A DNA stretch of 64,000 nucleotides from Hydractinia symbiolongicarpus (GCF_029227915.1 NC_079882.1:32728001-32792000), one strand, 5' to 3'. Counted from the first letter of the stretch, positions 1 to 9,512 are shown. Made by a program: numbers and translations. The notes: a model not told the origin generated them from the letters alone.

Positions 1-202
1 CTAAAGCCCATGAGACTTGTAGTTTATAAAAATGTTTTCATTTTTGATGAGACGCTGAATAAAAGAAGTTTAATCGCCGGCAAACGAAAACCCGCGATTT
101 CCCGTAAATCCCGGCTTGGCCCGTATAGTCAAAAGTATACAAAAAAAGTACCCAGGGAGTAAACTCATTTCGCGAACGATTTTTTAAATTATTTTTTCAC
201 CA
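1..202 (+). repeat. A-type monomer (AGCCCATGAG start, TTCGCG end)
   Basis: It begins CTAAAGCCCATGAG and ends with the TTCGCGAA palindrome. With the next two monomers it matches the order seen at 39083, 39285 and 39487, so this left-edge arrangement recurs 39 kb away. A-type starts also occur at 8703, 9716, 11337, 27951, 32404, 50213, 51427, 53454, 56896 and 58717. Confidence 0.8.
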
Positions 203-2031
203 CTAAAACGCATGAGACTTGTAGTTTTCAAAAATGTTTTCATTTTTGATGAGACGCTGAATAAAAGCAGTTTAATCGCCGGCAAACGAAAACCTACGAT
301 TTCCCTAAATCCCGGACTCAGCCCGTATAGTCAAAAGTATACAAAGAAAGTACCCAGGGAGTAAACTCATTTCCAGATCGATTTTTTAAATTATTTTTTC
401 ACCACTAAAACGCATAAAACTTGTAGTTTTTAAAAATGTTTTCATTTTTGATGAGACGCTGAATAAAAGAAGTTTAATCGCCGGCAAACGAAAACCCGCG
501 ATTTCCCGTAAATCCCGGGCTTGGCACATATAGTCGAATGTATACAAAGAAAGTACCCTGTGAGTAAACTCATTTCCAGAACGATTTTTTAAATTATTTT
601 TTCACCACTAAAACGCATAAGACTTGTAGTTTTTAAAAATGTTTTCATTTTTGATGAGACGCTGAATAAAAAAAGTTTAATCGCCGGCAAACAAAAACCC
701 GCGATTTCCCGTAAATCCCGGCTTGGCCCGTATAGTCAAAAGTATACAAAGAAAGTACCTAGGGAGTAAACTCATTTCCCGAACGATTTTTTAAATTATT
801 TTTTCACCACTAAAACGCATGAGACTTGTAGTTTTCAAAAATGTTTTCATTTTTGATGAGACGCTGAATAAAAGCAGTTTAATCGCCGGCAAACGAAAAC
901 CTACGATTTCCCTAAATCCCGGACTCGGCCCGTATAGTCAAAAGTATACAAAGAAAGTACCCAGGGAGTAAACTCATTTCCAAATCTATTTTTTAAATTA
1001 TTTTTTCACCACTAAAACGCATAAAACTTGTAGTTTTTAAAAATGTTTTCATTTTTGATGAGACGCTGAATAAAAGAAGTTTAATCGCCGGCAAACGAAA
1101 ACCCGCAATTTCCCGTAAATCCCGGGCTTGGCACATATAGTCGAATGTATACAAAGAAAGTACCCTGTGAGTAAACTCATTTCCAGAACGATTTTTTAAA
1201 TTATTTTTTCACCACTAAAACGCATAAGACTTGTAGTTTTTAAAAATGTTTTCATTTTTGATGAGACGCTGAATAAAAAAAGTTTAATCGCCGGCAAACG
1301 AAAACCCGCGATTTCCCGTAAATCCCGGCTTGGCCCGTATAGTCAAAAGTATACAAAGAAAGTACCTAGGGAGTAAACTCATTTCCCGAACGATTTTTTA
1401 AATTATTTTTTCACCACTAAAACGCATGAGACTTGTAGTTTTCAAAAATGTTTTCATTTTTGATGAGACGCTGAATAAAAGCAATTTAATCGCCGGCAAA
1501 CGAAAACCCGCGATTTCCCATAAATCCCGGCTTGGCCGGTATAGTCAAAAGTATACAAAGAAAGTACCCAGGGAGTAAACTCATTTCCCGAACGATTTTT
1601 TAAATTATTTTTTCACCACTAAAACGCATGAGACTTGTAGTTTTCAAAAATGTTTTCATTTTTGATGAGACGCTGAATAAAAGAAGTTTAATCGCCGGAA
1701 AACGAAAACCCGCGATTTCCCGTAAATCCCGGCTTGGCCGGTATAGTCAAAAGTATACAAAGAAAGTACCCAGGGAGTAAACTCATTCCCCGAAGGATTT
1801 TTTAAATTATTTTTTCACCACTAAAACGCATGAGACTTGTAGTTTTCAAAAATGTTTTCATTTTTGATGAGACGCTGAATAAAAGAAGTTTAATCGCCGG
1901 CAAACGAAAACCCGCGATTTCCCGTAAATCCCGGCTTGGCCCGTATAGTCAAAAGTATACAAAGAAAGTACCCAGGGAGTAAACTCATTTCGCGAACGAT
2001 TTTTTAAATTATTTTTTCACCACTAAAACGC

Positions 2032-2075
2032 ATGAGACTTGTAGTTTTCAAAAATGTTTTCATTTTTGATGAGAC
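2032..2075 (+). repeat. ATGAGAC direct repeats flanking the dyad
   Basis: ATGAGAC occurs at 2032-2038 and again at 2069-2075, either side of the 22-base dyad, at monomer positions 10-16 and 47-53. The right copy is nearly invariant across the array. The left copy varies by subtype (ATAAGAC, ACAAGAC, CTGAGAC, ATAAAAC). This could be the trace of a small internal duplication in the founding monomer, or chance. Confidence 0.7.
2048..2069. other. Conserved dyad: 9-bp inverted repeat with a 4-base loop
   Basis: The left arm is TCAAAAATG, the loop is TTTT and the right arm is CATTTTTGA, a perfect 9-bp inverted repeat at monomer positions 26-47. It is the best-conserved part of the monomer. Monomers with TTTTC or TTGTC before the A-run keep 9 pairs. 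Those with TTTTT or GGTTTT keep 7 pairs. Those with TCAAGAATG carry one mismatch in the arm. The position given is one example of about 300. Dyads are a known feature of satellites that lack CENP-B boxes; a hairpin or protein-binding role here is inference. Confidence 0.9.
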
Positions 2076-2144
2076 GCTGAATAAAAGCAGTTTAATCGCC
2101 GGCAAACGAAAACCTACGATTTCCCTAAATCCCGGACTCGGCCC

Positions 2145-2162
2145 GTATAGTCAAAAGTATAC
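2145..2162. other. Second dyad GTATA / TATAC
   Basis: GTATA at 2145-2149 and TATAC at 2158-2162 are inverted copies separated by an 8-base spacer (monomer positions 123-140). The spacer has two main states across the array, GTCAAAAG and GTCGAATG. The right arm is near-invariant; the left arm is lost in subtypes reading GCATA, CTATA or ATATA. The palindrome GTATAC is present in nearly every monomer. Confidence 0.8.
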
Positions 2163-2178
2163 AAAGAAAGTACCCAGG

Positions 2179-2188
2179 GAGTAAACTC
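2179..2188. other. GAGT-AA-ACTC inverted repeat
   Basis: A 4-bp inverted repeat with a 2-base spacer at monomer positions 157-166. It is kept in most monomers, while the bases just upstream switch between CCCAGG, CCCTGT, CCCATG and CCTAGG. It is short enough that chance is possible. Confidence 0.5.
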
Positions 2189-2200
2189 ATTTCCAGATCG

Positions 2201-2219
2201 ATTTTTTAAATTATTTTTT
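2201..2219. other. A/T-rich tract closing each monomer
   Basis: T6, A3, TTA, T6 at monomer positions 179-197, repeated about every 202 bases. Variants are TTATATTA (for example 3018), AAATG-T7 (for example 3422), AAATT-T8 (for example 17597) and AAATTATAT (for example 18001). Poly(dA:dT) tracts resist nucleosome wrapping, so a linker position is plausible. The tract also supplies the TAA stop that ends the antisense frames. Confidence 0.7.
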
Positions 2220-3550
2220 CACCACTAAAACGCATAAAACTTGTAGTTCTTAAAAATGTTTTCATTTTTGATGAGACGCTGAATAAAAGAAGTTTAATCG
2301 CCGGCAAACGAAAACCCGCGATTTCCCGTAAATCCCGGGCTTGGCACATATAGTCGAATGTATACAAAGAAAGTACCCTGTGAGTAAACTCATTTCCAGA
2401 ACGATTTTTTAAATTATTTTTTCACCACTAAAACGCATAAGACTTGTAGTTTTTAAAAATGTTTTCATTTTTGATGAGACGCTGAATAAAAAAAGTTTAA
2501 TCGCCGGCAAACGAAAACCCGCGATTTCCCATAAATCCCGGCTTGGCCCGTATAGTCAAAAGTATACAAAGAAAGTACCTAGGAAGTAATCTCATTTCCC
2601 GAACGATTTTTTAAATTATTTTTTCACCACTAAAACGCATGAGACTTGTAGTTTTCAAAAATGTTTTCATTTTTGATGAGACGCTGAATAAAAGCAGTTT
2701 AATCGCCGGCAAACGAAAACCTGCGATTTCCCTAAATCCCGGACTCGGCCCGTATAGTCAAAAGTATACAAAGAAAGTACCCATGGAGTAAACTCATTTC
2801 CAGAACGATTTTTTAAATTATTTTTTCACCACTAAAACGCACAAGACTTGTAGTTTTTAAAAATGTTTTCATTTTTGATGAGACGCTGAATAAAAGAAGT
2901 TTAATCGCCGGCAAACGAAAACCCGCGATTTCCCGTAAATTCCGGGCTTGGCCCCTATAGTCAAAAGTATACAAAGAAAGTACCCAGGGAGTAAACTCTT
3001 TTCCCGAACGATTTTTTATATTATTTTTTTACCACTAAACGCATGAGACTTGTAGTTTTCAAAAATATTTTCATATTTGATGGGACGTTGAATAAAAGAA
3101 TTTTAATCGCCGGCAAACGAAAATCCGCGATTTCCCGTTAATCCCGAACTCGGCCCGTATAGTCAAAAGTATACAAAGAAAGTACCCAGGGAGTAAACTC
3201 ATTTCCCGAACGATTTTTTAAATTATTTTTTCACCACTAAAAGGCATGAGACTTGTCGTTGTTAAAAATGTTTTCATTTTTGATGAGACGCTTAAGGAGA
3301 GAGGTTTAATCGCCGGCAAACGAAATCCCGCGCTTTCCCGTAAATCCGGGGTTTGGCCCGTATAGTCGAATGTATACAAAGAAAGTACCCAGGGAGTAAA
3401 CTCATTTCCCGAACGATTTTTTAAATGTTTTTTTCACCACTGAAACGCATGACACTTGTAGTTTTCAAAAATGTTTTCATTTTTGATGAGACGCTTAATG
3501 AAAGAGGTTTAATCGCCGGAAAACGAAAACCCGCGATTTCCCGTAAATCC

Positions 3551-3563
3551 CGGGCTTGGCCCG
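3551..3563. other. G/C-rich inverted repeat, CGGGC-TTG-GCCCG form
   Basis: CGGGC at 3551-3555 and GCCCG at 3559-3563 pair perfectly around TTG. Another subtype has CCGGC-TTG-GCCGG at the same place (1729-1741), also perfectly paired. Many other subtypes are imperfect, such as CCGGC with GGCCCG, or GGCACATA and GGTTTGCA. Confidence 0.65.
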
Positions 3564-3844
3564 TATAGTCAAATGTATACAAAGAAAGTACCCTGTAAGT
3601 AAACTCATTTCCAGAAGGTTTTTTTAAATTATTTTTTCACCACTAAAACGCATAAGACTTGTAGGTTTTAAAAATGTTTTCATTTTTGATGAGACGCTGA
3701 ATAAAAGAAGTTTAATCGCCGGCAAACGAAAACCCGCGATTTCCCATAAATCCCGGCTTGGCCCGTATAGTCAAAAGTATACAAAGAAAGTACCCAGGGA
3801 GTAAACTCATTTCCCGAACGATTTTTTAAATTATTTTTTCACCA

Positions 3845-4046
3845 CTAAAACGCATGAGACTTGTAGTTTTCAAAAATGTTTTCATTTTTGATGAGACGCT
3901 GAATAAAAGCAGTTTAATCGCCGGCAAACGAAAACCTACGATTTCCCTAAATCCCGGACTCAGCCCGTATAGTCAAAAGTATACAAAGAAAGTACCCATG
4001 GAGTAAACTCATTTCCAGAACGATTTTTTAAATTATTTTTTCACCA
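3845..4046 (+). repeat. Hybrid monomer: B-type front, CCATGG end
   Basis: The front carries CCTACG and the rare GGACTCAGCC of monomer 203, while the end carries CCATGGAG and TTCCAGAACG of monomer 2630. The switch lies between about 3962 and 3997, in the shared GTATAGTCAAAAGTATAC and ACAAAGAAAGTACCC segment. Confidence 0.8.
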
Positions 4047-5059
4047 CTAAAACGCACAAGACTTGTAGTTTTTAAAAATGTTTTCATTTTTGATGAGACG
4101 CTGAATAAAAGAAGTTTAATCGCCGGCAAACGAAAACCCGCGATTTCCCGTAAATTCCGGGCTTGGCCCCTATAGTCAAAAGTATACAAAGAAAGTACCC
4201 AGGGAGTAAACTCTTTTCCCGAACGATTTTTTATATTATTTTTTTACCACTAAACGCATGAGACTTGTAGTTTTCAAAAATATTTTCATATTTGATGGGA
4301 CGTTGAATAAAAGAATTTTAATCGCCGGCAAACGAAAATCCGCGATTTCCCGTTAATCCCGAACTCGGCCCGTATAGTCAAAAGTATACAAAGAAAGTAC
4401 CCAGGGAGTAAACTCATTTCCCGAACGATTTTTTAAATTATTTTTTCACCACTAAAAGGCATGAGACTTGTCGTTGTTAAAAATGTTTTCATTTTTGATG
4501 AGACGCTTAAGGAGAGAGGTTTAATCGCCGGCAAACGAAATCCCGCGCTTTCCCGTAAATCCGGGGTTTGGCCCGTATAGTCGAATGTATACAAAGAAAG
4601 TACCCAGGGAGTAAACTCATTTCCCGAACGATTTTTTAAATGTTTTTTTCACCACTGAAACGCATGACACTTGTAGTTTTCAAAAATGTTTTCATTTTTG
4701 ATGAGACGCTTAATGAAAGAGGTTTAATCGCCGGAAAACGAAAACCCGCGATTTCCCGTAAATCCCGGGCTTGGCCCGTATAGTCAAATGTATACAAAGA
4801 AAGTACCCTGTAAGTAAACTCATTTCCAGAAGGTTTTTTTAAATTATTTTTTCACCACTAAAACGCATAAGACTTGTAGGTTTTAAAAATGTTTTCATTT
4901 TTGATGAGACGCTGAATAAAAGAAGTTTAATCGCCGGCAAACGAAAACCCGCGATTTCCCATAAATCCCGGCTTGGCCCGTATAGTCAAAAGTATACAAA
5001 GAAAGTACCCAGGGAGTAAACTCATTTCCCGAACGATTTTTTAAATTATTTTTTCACCA
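4047..5059 (+). repeat. 6-monomer block, copy 2 (runs into the duplicated 2.4-kb block)
   Basis: Offset 1215 from copy 1, with monomers at 4047, 4250, 4452, 4655 and 4858. The sixth position, at 5060, is a true B monomer that opens the next 2.4-kb block. Private bases shared with copy 1 include TTGTCGTTGTT, CCCGTTAATCC and CTCTTTTCCCG. Confidence 0.88.
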
Positions 5060-7436
5060 CTAAAACGCATGAGACTTGTAGTTTTCAAAAATGTTTTCAT
5101 TTTTGATGAGACGCTGAATAAAAGCAGTTTAATCGCCGGCAAACGAAAACCTACGATTTCCCTAAATCCCGGACTCAGCCCGTATAGTCAAAAGTATACA
5201 AAGAAAGTACCCAGGGAGTAAACTCATTTCCAGATCGATTTTTTAAATTATTTTTTCACCACTAAAACGCATAAAACTTGTAGTTTTTAAAAATGTTTTC
5301 ATTTTTGATGAGACGCTGAATAAAAGAAGTTTAATCGCCGGCAAACGAAAACCCGCGATTTCCCGTAAATCCCGGGCTTGGCACATATAGTCGAATGTAT
5401 ACAAAGAAAGTACCCTGTGAGTAAACTCATTTCCAGAACGATTTTTTAAATTATTTTTTCACCACTAAAACGCATAAGACTTGTAGTTTTTAAAAATGTT
5501 TTCATTTTTGATGAGACGCTGAATAAAAAAAGTTTAATCGCCGGCAACTAAAAACCCGCGATTTCCCGTAAATCCCGGCTTGGCCCGTATAGTCAAAAGT
5601 ATACAAAGAAAGTACCTAGGGAGTAAACTCATTTCCCGAACGATTTTTTAAATTATTTTTTCACCACTAAAACGCATGAGACTTGTAGTTTTCAAAAATG
5701 TTTTCATTTTTGATGAGACGCTGAATAAAAGCAGTTTAATCGCCGGCAAACGAAAACCTACGATTTCCCTAAATCCCGGACTCGGCCCGTATAGTCAAAA
5801 GTATACAAAGAAAGTACCCAGGGAGTAAACTCATTTCCAAATCTATTTTTTAAATTATTTTTTCACCACTAAAACGCATAAAACTTGTAGTTTTTAAAAA
5901 TGTTTTCATTTTTGATGAGACGCTGAATAAAAGAAGTTTAATCGCCGGCAAACGAAAACCCGCAATTTCCCGTAAATCCCGGGCTTGGCACATATAGTCG
6001 AATGTATACAAAGAAAGTACCCTGTGAGTAAACTCATTTCCAGAACGATTTTTTAAATTATTTTTTCACCACTAAAACGCATAAGACTTGTAGTTTTTAA
6101 AAATGTTTTCATTTTTGATGAGACGCTGAATAAAAAAAGTTTAATCGCCGGCAAACGAAAACCCGCGATTTCCCGTAAATCCCGGCTTGGCCCGTATAGT
6201 CAAAAGTATACAAAGAAAGTACCTAGGGAGTAAACTCATTTCCCGAACGATTTTTTAAATTATTTTTTCACCACTAAAACGCATGAGACTTGTAGTTTTC
6301 AAAAATGTTTTCATTTTTGATGAGACGCTGAATAAAAGCAGTTTAATCGCCGGCAAACGAAAACCCGCGATTTCCCATAAATCCCGGCTTGGCCGGTATA
6401 GTCAAAAGTATACAAAGAAAGTACCCAGGGAGTAAACTCATTTCCCGAACGATTTTTTAAATTATTTTTTCACCACTAAAACGCATGAGACTTGTAGTTT
6501 TCAAAAATGTTTTCATTTTTGATGAGACGCTGAATAAAAGAAGTTTAATCGCCGGAAAACGAAAACCCGCGATTTCCCGTAAATCCCGGCTTGGCCGGTA
6601 TAGTCAAAAGTATACAAAGAAAGTACCCAGGGAGTAAACTCATTCCCCGAAGGATTTTTTAAATTATTTTTTCACCACTAAAACGCATGAGACTTGTAGT
6701 TTTCAAAAATGTTTTCATTTTTGATGAGACGCTGAATAAAAGAAGTTTAATCGCCGGCAAACGAAAACCCGCGATTTCCCGTAAATCCCGGCTTGGCCCG
6801 TATAGTCAAAAGTATACAAAGAAAGTACCCAGGGAGTAAACTCATTTCGCGAACGATTTTTTAAATTATTTTTTCACCACTAAAACGCATGAGACTTGTA
6901 GTTTTCAAAAATGTTTTCATTTTTGATGAGACGCTGAATAAAAGCAGTTTAATCGCCGGCAAACGAAAACCTACGATTTCCCTAAATCCCGGACTCGGCC
7001 CGTATAGTCAAAAGTATACAAAGAAAGTACCCAGGGAGTAAACTCATTTCCAGATCGATTTTTTAAATTATTTTTTCACCACTAAAACGCATAAAACTTG
7101 TAGTTCTTAAAAATGTTTTCATTTTTGATGAGACGCTGAATAAAATAAGTTTAATCGCCGGCAAACGAAAACCCGCGATTTCCCGTAAATCCCGGGCTTG
7201 GCACATATAGTCGAATGTATACAAAGAAAGTACCCTGTGAGTAAACTCATTTCCAGAACGATTTTTTAAATTATTTTTTCACCACTAAAACGCATAAGAC
7301 TTGTAGTTTTTAAAAATGTTTTCATTTTTGATGAGACGCTGAATAAAAAAAGTTTAATCGCCGGCAAACGAAAACCCGCGATTTCCCATAAATCCCGGCT
7401 TGGCCCGTATAGTCAAAAGTATACAAAGAAAGTACC
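5037..7436 (+). repeat. 2.4-kb duplicated block, copy 2
   Basis: Offset 4857 from copy 1. By reading I found only a few differences: CAACTAAAAA at 5547 against CAAACAAAAA at 690, GCAG at 6340 against GCAA at 1483, and AATAAG near 7144 against AAGAAG near 2287. Shared rare bases, such as CAAATCTATT near 984 and 5841 and AGTTCTTAAA near 2245 and 7102, prove recent common descent. Confidence 0.9.
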
Positions 7437-7486
7437 CATGGAGTAAACTCATTTCCAGAACGATTTTTTAAATTATTTTTTCACCA
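7285..7486 (+). repeat. Hybrid monomer: D-type front, CCATGG end
   Basis: The front equals monomer 2428 (AAAAAAAG, CCCATAAATCCCGGC), but CCTAGG is replaced by CCATGG and TTCCAGAACG. The switch falls between about 7404 and 7437, the same segment as in the hybrid at 3845. Confidence 0.8.
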
Positions 7487-8499
7487 CTAAAACGCACAAG
7501 ACTTGTAGTTTTTAAAAATGTTTTCATTTTTGATGAGACGCTGAATAAAAGAAGTTTAATCGCCGGCAAACGAAAACCCGCGATTTCCCGTAAATTCCGG
7601 GCTTGGCCCCTATAGTCAAAAGTATACAAAGAAAGTACCCAGGGAGTAAACTCTTTTCCCGAACGATTTTTTATATTATTTTTTTACCACTAAACGCATG
7701 AGACTTGTAGTTTTCAAAAATATTTTCATATTTGATGGGACGTTGAATAAAAGAATTTTAATCGCCGGCAAACGAAAATCCGCGATTTCCCGTTAATCCC
7801 GAACTCGGCCCGTATAGTCAAAAGTATACAAAGAAAGTACCCAGGGAGTAAACTCATTTCCCGAACGATTTTTTAAATTATTTTTTCACCACTAAAAGGC
7901 ATGAGACTTGTCGTTGTTAAAAATGTTTTCATTTTTGATGAGACGCTTAAGGAGAGAGGTTTAATCGCCGGCAAACGAAATCCCGCGCTTTCCCGTAAAT
8001 CCGGGGTTTGGCCCGTATAGTCGAATGTATACAAAGAAAGTACCCAGGGAGTAAACTCATTTCCCGAACGATTTTTTAAATGTTTTTTTCACCACTGAAA
8101 CGCATGACACTTGTAGTTTTCAAAAATGTTTTCATTTTTGATGAGACGCTTAATGAAAGAGGTTTAATCGCCGGAAAACGAAAACCCGCGATTTCCCGTA
8201 AATCCCGGGCTTGTCCCGTATAGTCAAATGTATACAAAGAAAGTACCCTGTAAGTAAACTCATTTCCAGAAGGTTTTTTTAAATTATTTTTTCACCACTA
8301 AAACGCATAAGACTTGTAGGTTTTAAAAATGTTTTCATTTTTGATGAGACGCTGAATAAAAGAAGTTTAATCGCCGGCAAACGAAAACCCGCGATTTCCC
8401 ATAAATCCCGGCTTGGCCCGTATAGTCAAAAGTATACAAAGAAAGTACCCAGGGAGTAAACTCATTTCCCGAACGATTTTTTAAATTATTTTTTCACCA
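7437..8499 (+). repeat. 6-monomer block, copy 3 (five monomers)
   Basis: Starts inside the hybrid monomer 7285 at CCATGG, then runs through 7487, 7690, 7892, 8095 and 8298, matching copy 2 at offset 3440. CTTGTCCCG near 8212 is a private change from CTTGGCCCG. The monomer at 8500 switches from GCAG to GAAG and begins a different arrangement. Confidence 0.85.
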
Positions 8500-9292
8500 C
8501 TAAAACGCATGAGACTTGTAGTTTTCAAAAATGTTTTCATTTTTGATGAGACGCTGAATAAAAGAAGTTTAATCGCCGGCAAACGAAAACCCGCGATTTC
8601 CCGTAAATCCCGGGCTTGGCACGTATAGTCGAATGTATACAAAGAAATTACCCTGTGAGTAAACCCATTTCCAGAACGATTTTTTAAATTATTTTTTCAC
8701 CACTAAAGCCCATGAGACTTGTAGTTTTTAAAAATGTTTTCATTTTTGATGAGACGCTGAATAAAAGAAGTTTAATCGCCGGCAAACGAAAACCCGCGAT
8801 TTCCCGTAAATCCCGGGCTTGGCACATATAGTCGAATGTATACAAAGAAAGTACCCTGTGAGTAAACTTATTTCCAGAACGATTTTTTTAATTATTTTTT
8901 CACCACTAAAACGCATAAGACTTGTAGTTTTTAAAAATGTTTTCATTTTTGATGAGACGCTGAATAAAAAAAGTTTAATCGCCGGCAAACGAAAACCTGC
9001 GATTTTCCTAAATCCCGGACTCGGCCCGTATAGTCAAAAGTATACAAAGAAAGTACCCATGGAGTAAACTCATTTCCAGAACGATTTTTTAAATTATTTT
9101 TTCACCACTAAAACGCACAAGACTTGTAGTTTTTAAAAATGTTTTCATTTTTGATGAGACGCTGAATAAAAGAAGTTTAATCGCCGGCAAACGAAAACCC
9201 GCGATTTCCCGTAAATTCCGGGCTTGGCCCCTATAGTCAAAAGTATACAAAGAAAGTACCCAGGGAGTAAACTCATTTCCCGAACGATTTTT
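7690..9292 (+). repeat. 1.6-kb block, copy 1 (offset 2634)
   Basis: Monomers 7690, 7892, 8095, 8298, 8500, 8703, 8906 and 9108 match 10324, 10526, 10729, 10932, 11134, 11337, 11540 and 11742. Small differences are GACGTTGAAT against GACGCTGAAT and CCCGTTAATCC against CCCGTAAATCC in the first monomer. The match ends where TTTAAATTA here is TTTATATTA in the other copy. Confidence 0.85.
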
Positions 9293-9512
9293 TAAATTAT
9301 TTTTTCACCACTAAAACGCACAAGACTTGTAGTTTTTAAAAATGTTTTCATTTTTGATGAGACGCTGAATAAAAGAAGTTTAATCGCCGGCAAACGAAAA
9401 CCCGCGATTTCCCATAAATCCCGGCTTGGCCCGTATAGTCAAAAGTATACAAAGAAAGTACCCAGGGAGTAAACTCATTTCCCGAACGATTTTTTAAATT
9501 ATTTTTTCACCA
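8500..9512 (+). repeat. 5-monomer repeat (1013 bp), copy 1
   Basis: Order: 8500 (GGCACGTA, ATTACCCTGTGAG, AAACCC), 8703 (AGCCCATGAG, GGCACATA), 8906 (ATAAG, AAAAAAAG, CCTGCGATTTTCC, CCATGG), 9108 (ACAAG), 9311 (ACAAG, CCCATAAATCC). Monomers 9513, 9716, 9919 and 10121 repeat the first four at offset 1013, and 11134-11742 and 13364-13769 carry the same series. Confidence 0.87.

Larger units (their letters stand above)
2023..2224 (+). repeat. Reference monomer (202 bp, B subtype)
   Basis: A typical monomer, used here as a coordinate reference. In order it holds a variable start (CTAAAACGCATGAGAC), a perfect dyad, a variable stretch GCTGAATAAAAGCAG, the conserved TTTAATCGCCGG box, a variable CpG-rich region, the GTATA/TATAC dyad, the conserved ACAAAGAAAGTACC box, the variable CCCAGGGAG box, conserved TAAACTCATTT, a variable TTCCAGATCG box and a T6-A3-TTA-T6 tract. 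I counted 74 G+C of 202 bases and 10 CpG against about 6.7 expected from its 41 C and 33 G. The start point is arbitrary because the array is continuous. Confidence 0.95.
180..2579 (+). repeat. 2.4-kb duplicated block, copy 1 (about 12 monomers, BCD trimers)
   Basis: Monomers 203 to 2428 match those at 5060 to 7285 one for one at a constant offset of 4857 bases. Three subtypes (B: GCAG, CCTACG, GGACTC; C: ATAAAAC, GGCACATA, CCTGTGAG; D: ATAAGAC, AAAAAAAG, CCTAGGG) run B-C-D at 203, at 810 and again at 2023, interrupted by three monomers at 1417, 1619 and 1821. The right end is where CCTAGG here is replaced by CCATGG in the other copy. Confidence 0.9.
2832..4046 (+). repeat. 6-monomer block (1215 bp), copy 1
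   Basis: Monomers at 2832 (ACAAG), 3035 (TATTTTC dyad variant), 3237 (AGGCATGAG, CTTAAGGAGAG), 3440 (GCATGACAC, CTTAATGAAAG), 3643 (ATAAG, GGTTTT) and 3845. They recur in the same order at 4047 and 7487. The last monomer is a hybrid: its front is B-type (CCTACG, ACTCAGCC) and its end is CCATGG. Confidence 0.9.

Noticed and set aside
2062-2112. Hammerhead-ribozyme-like boxes (TTGATGAG followed by CGAAAAC), as found in some animal satellites
   Set aside because: The core C before UGAUGA is U in the monomers read, the bases between the two boxes do not form stem II, and no stem III leading to a GUC-type cleavage site could be drawn. A covariance-model search would settle it.
2096-2115. CENP-B-box-like sequence on the minus strand (TTCGTTTGCCGGCG)
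   Set aside because: It keeps TTCG, but the essential A and CGGG are absent or wrongly spaced in all subtypes I compared (including TTCGTTTTCCGGCG).
3015-3034. Yeast-type ARS consensus in the TTTTTATATTATTTT variant tract
   Set aside because: It misses the 11-base consensus by at least one base, and such A/T tracts match by chance; there is no evidence that the host uses that origin type.
8740-9067. Overlapping 82-codon frames on both strands, recurring at 9753, 11374 and 13401
   Set aside because: The two strands encode each other's shadow, with no ribosome-binding or promoter context, no domain, and copies following the HOR spacing.
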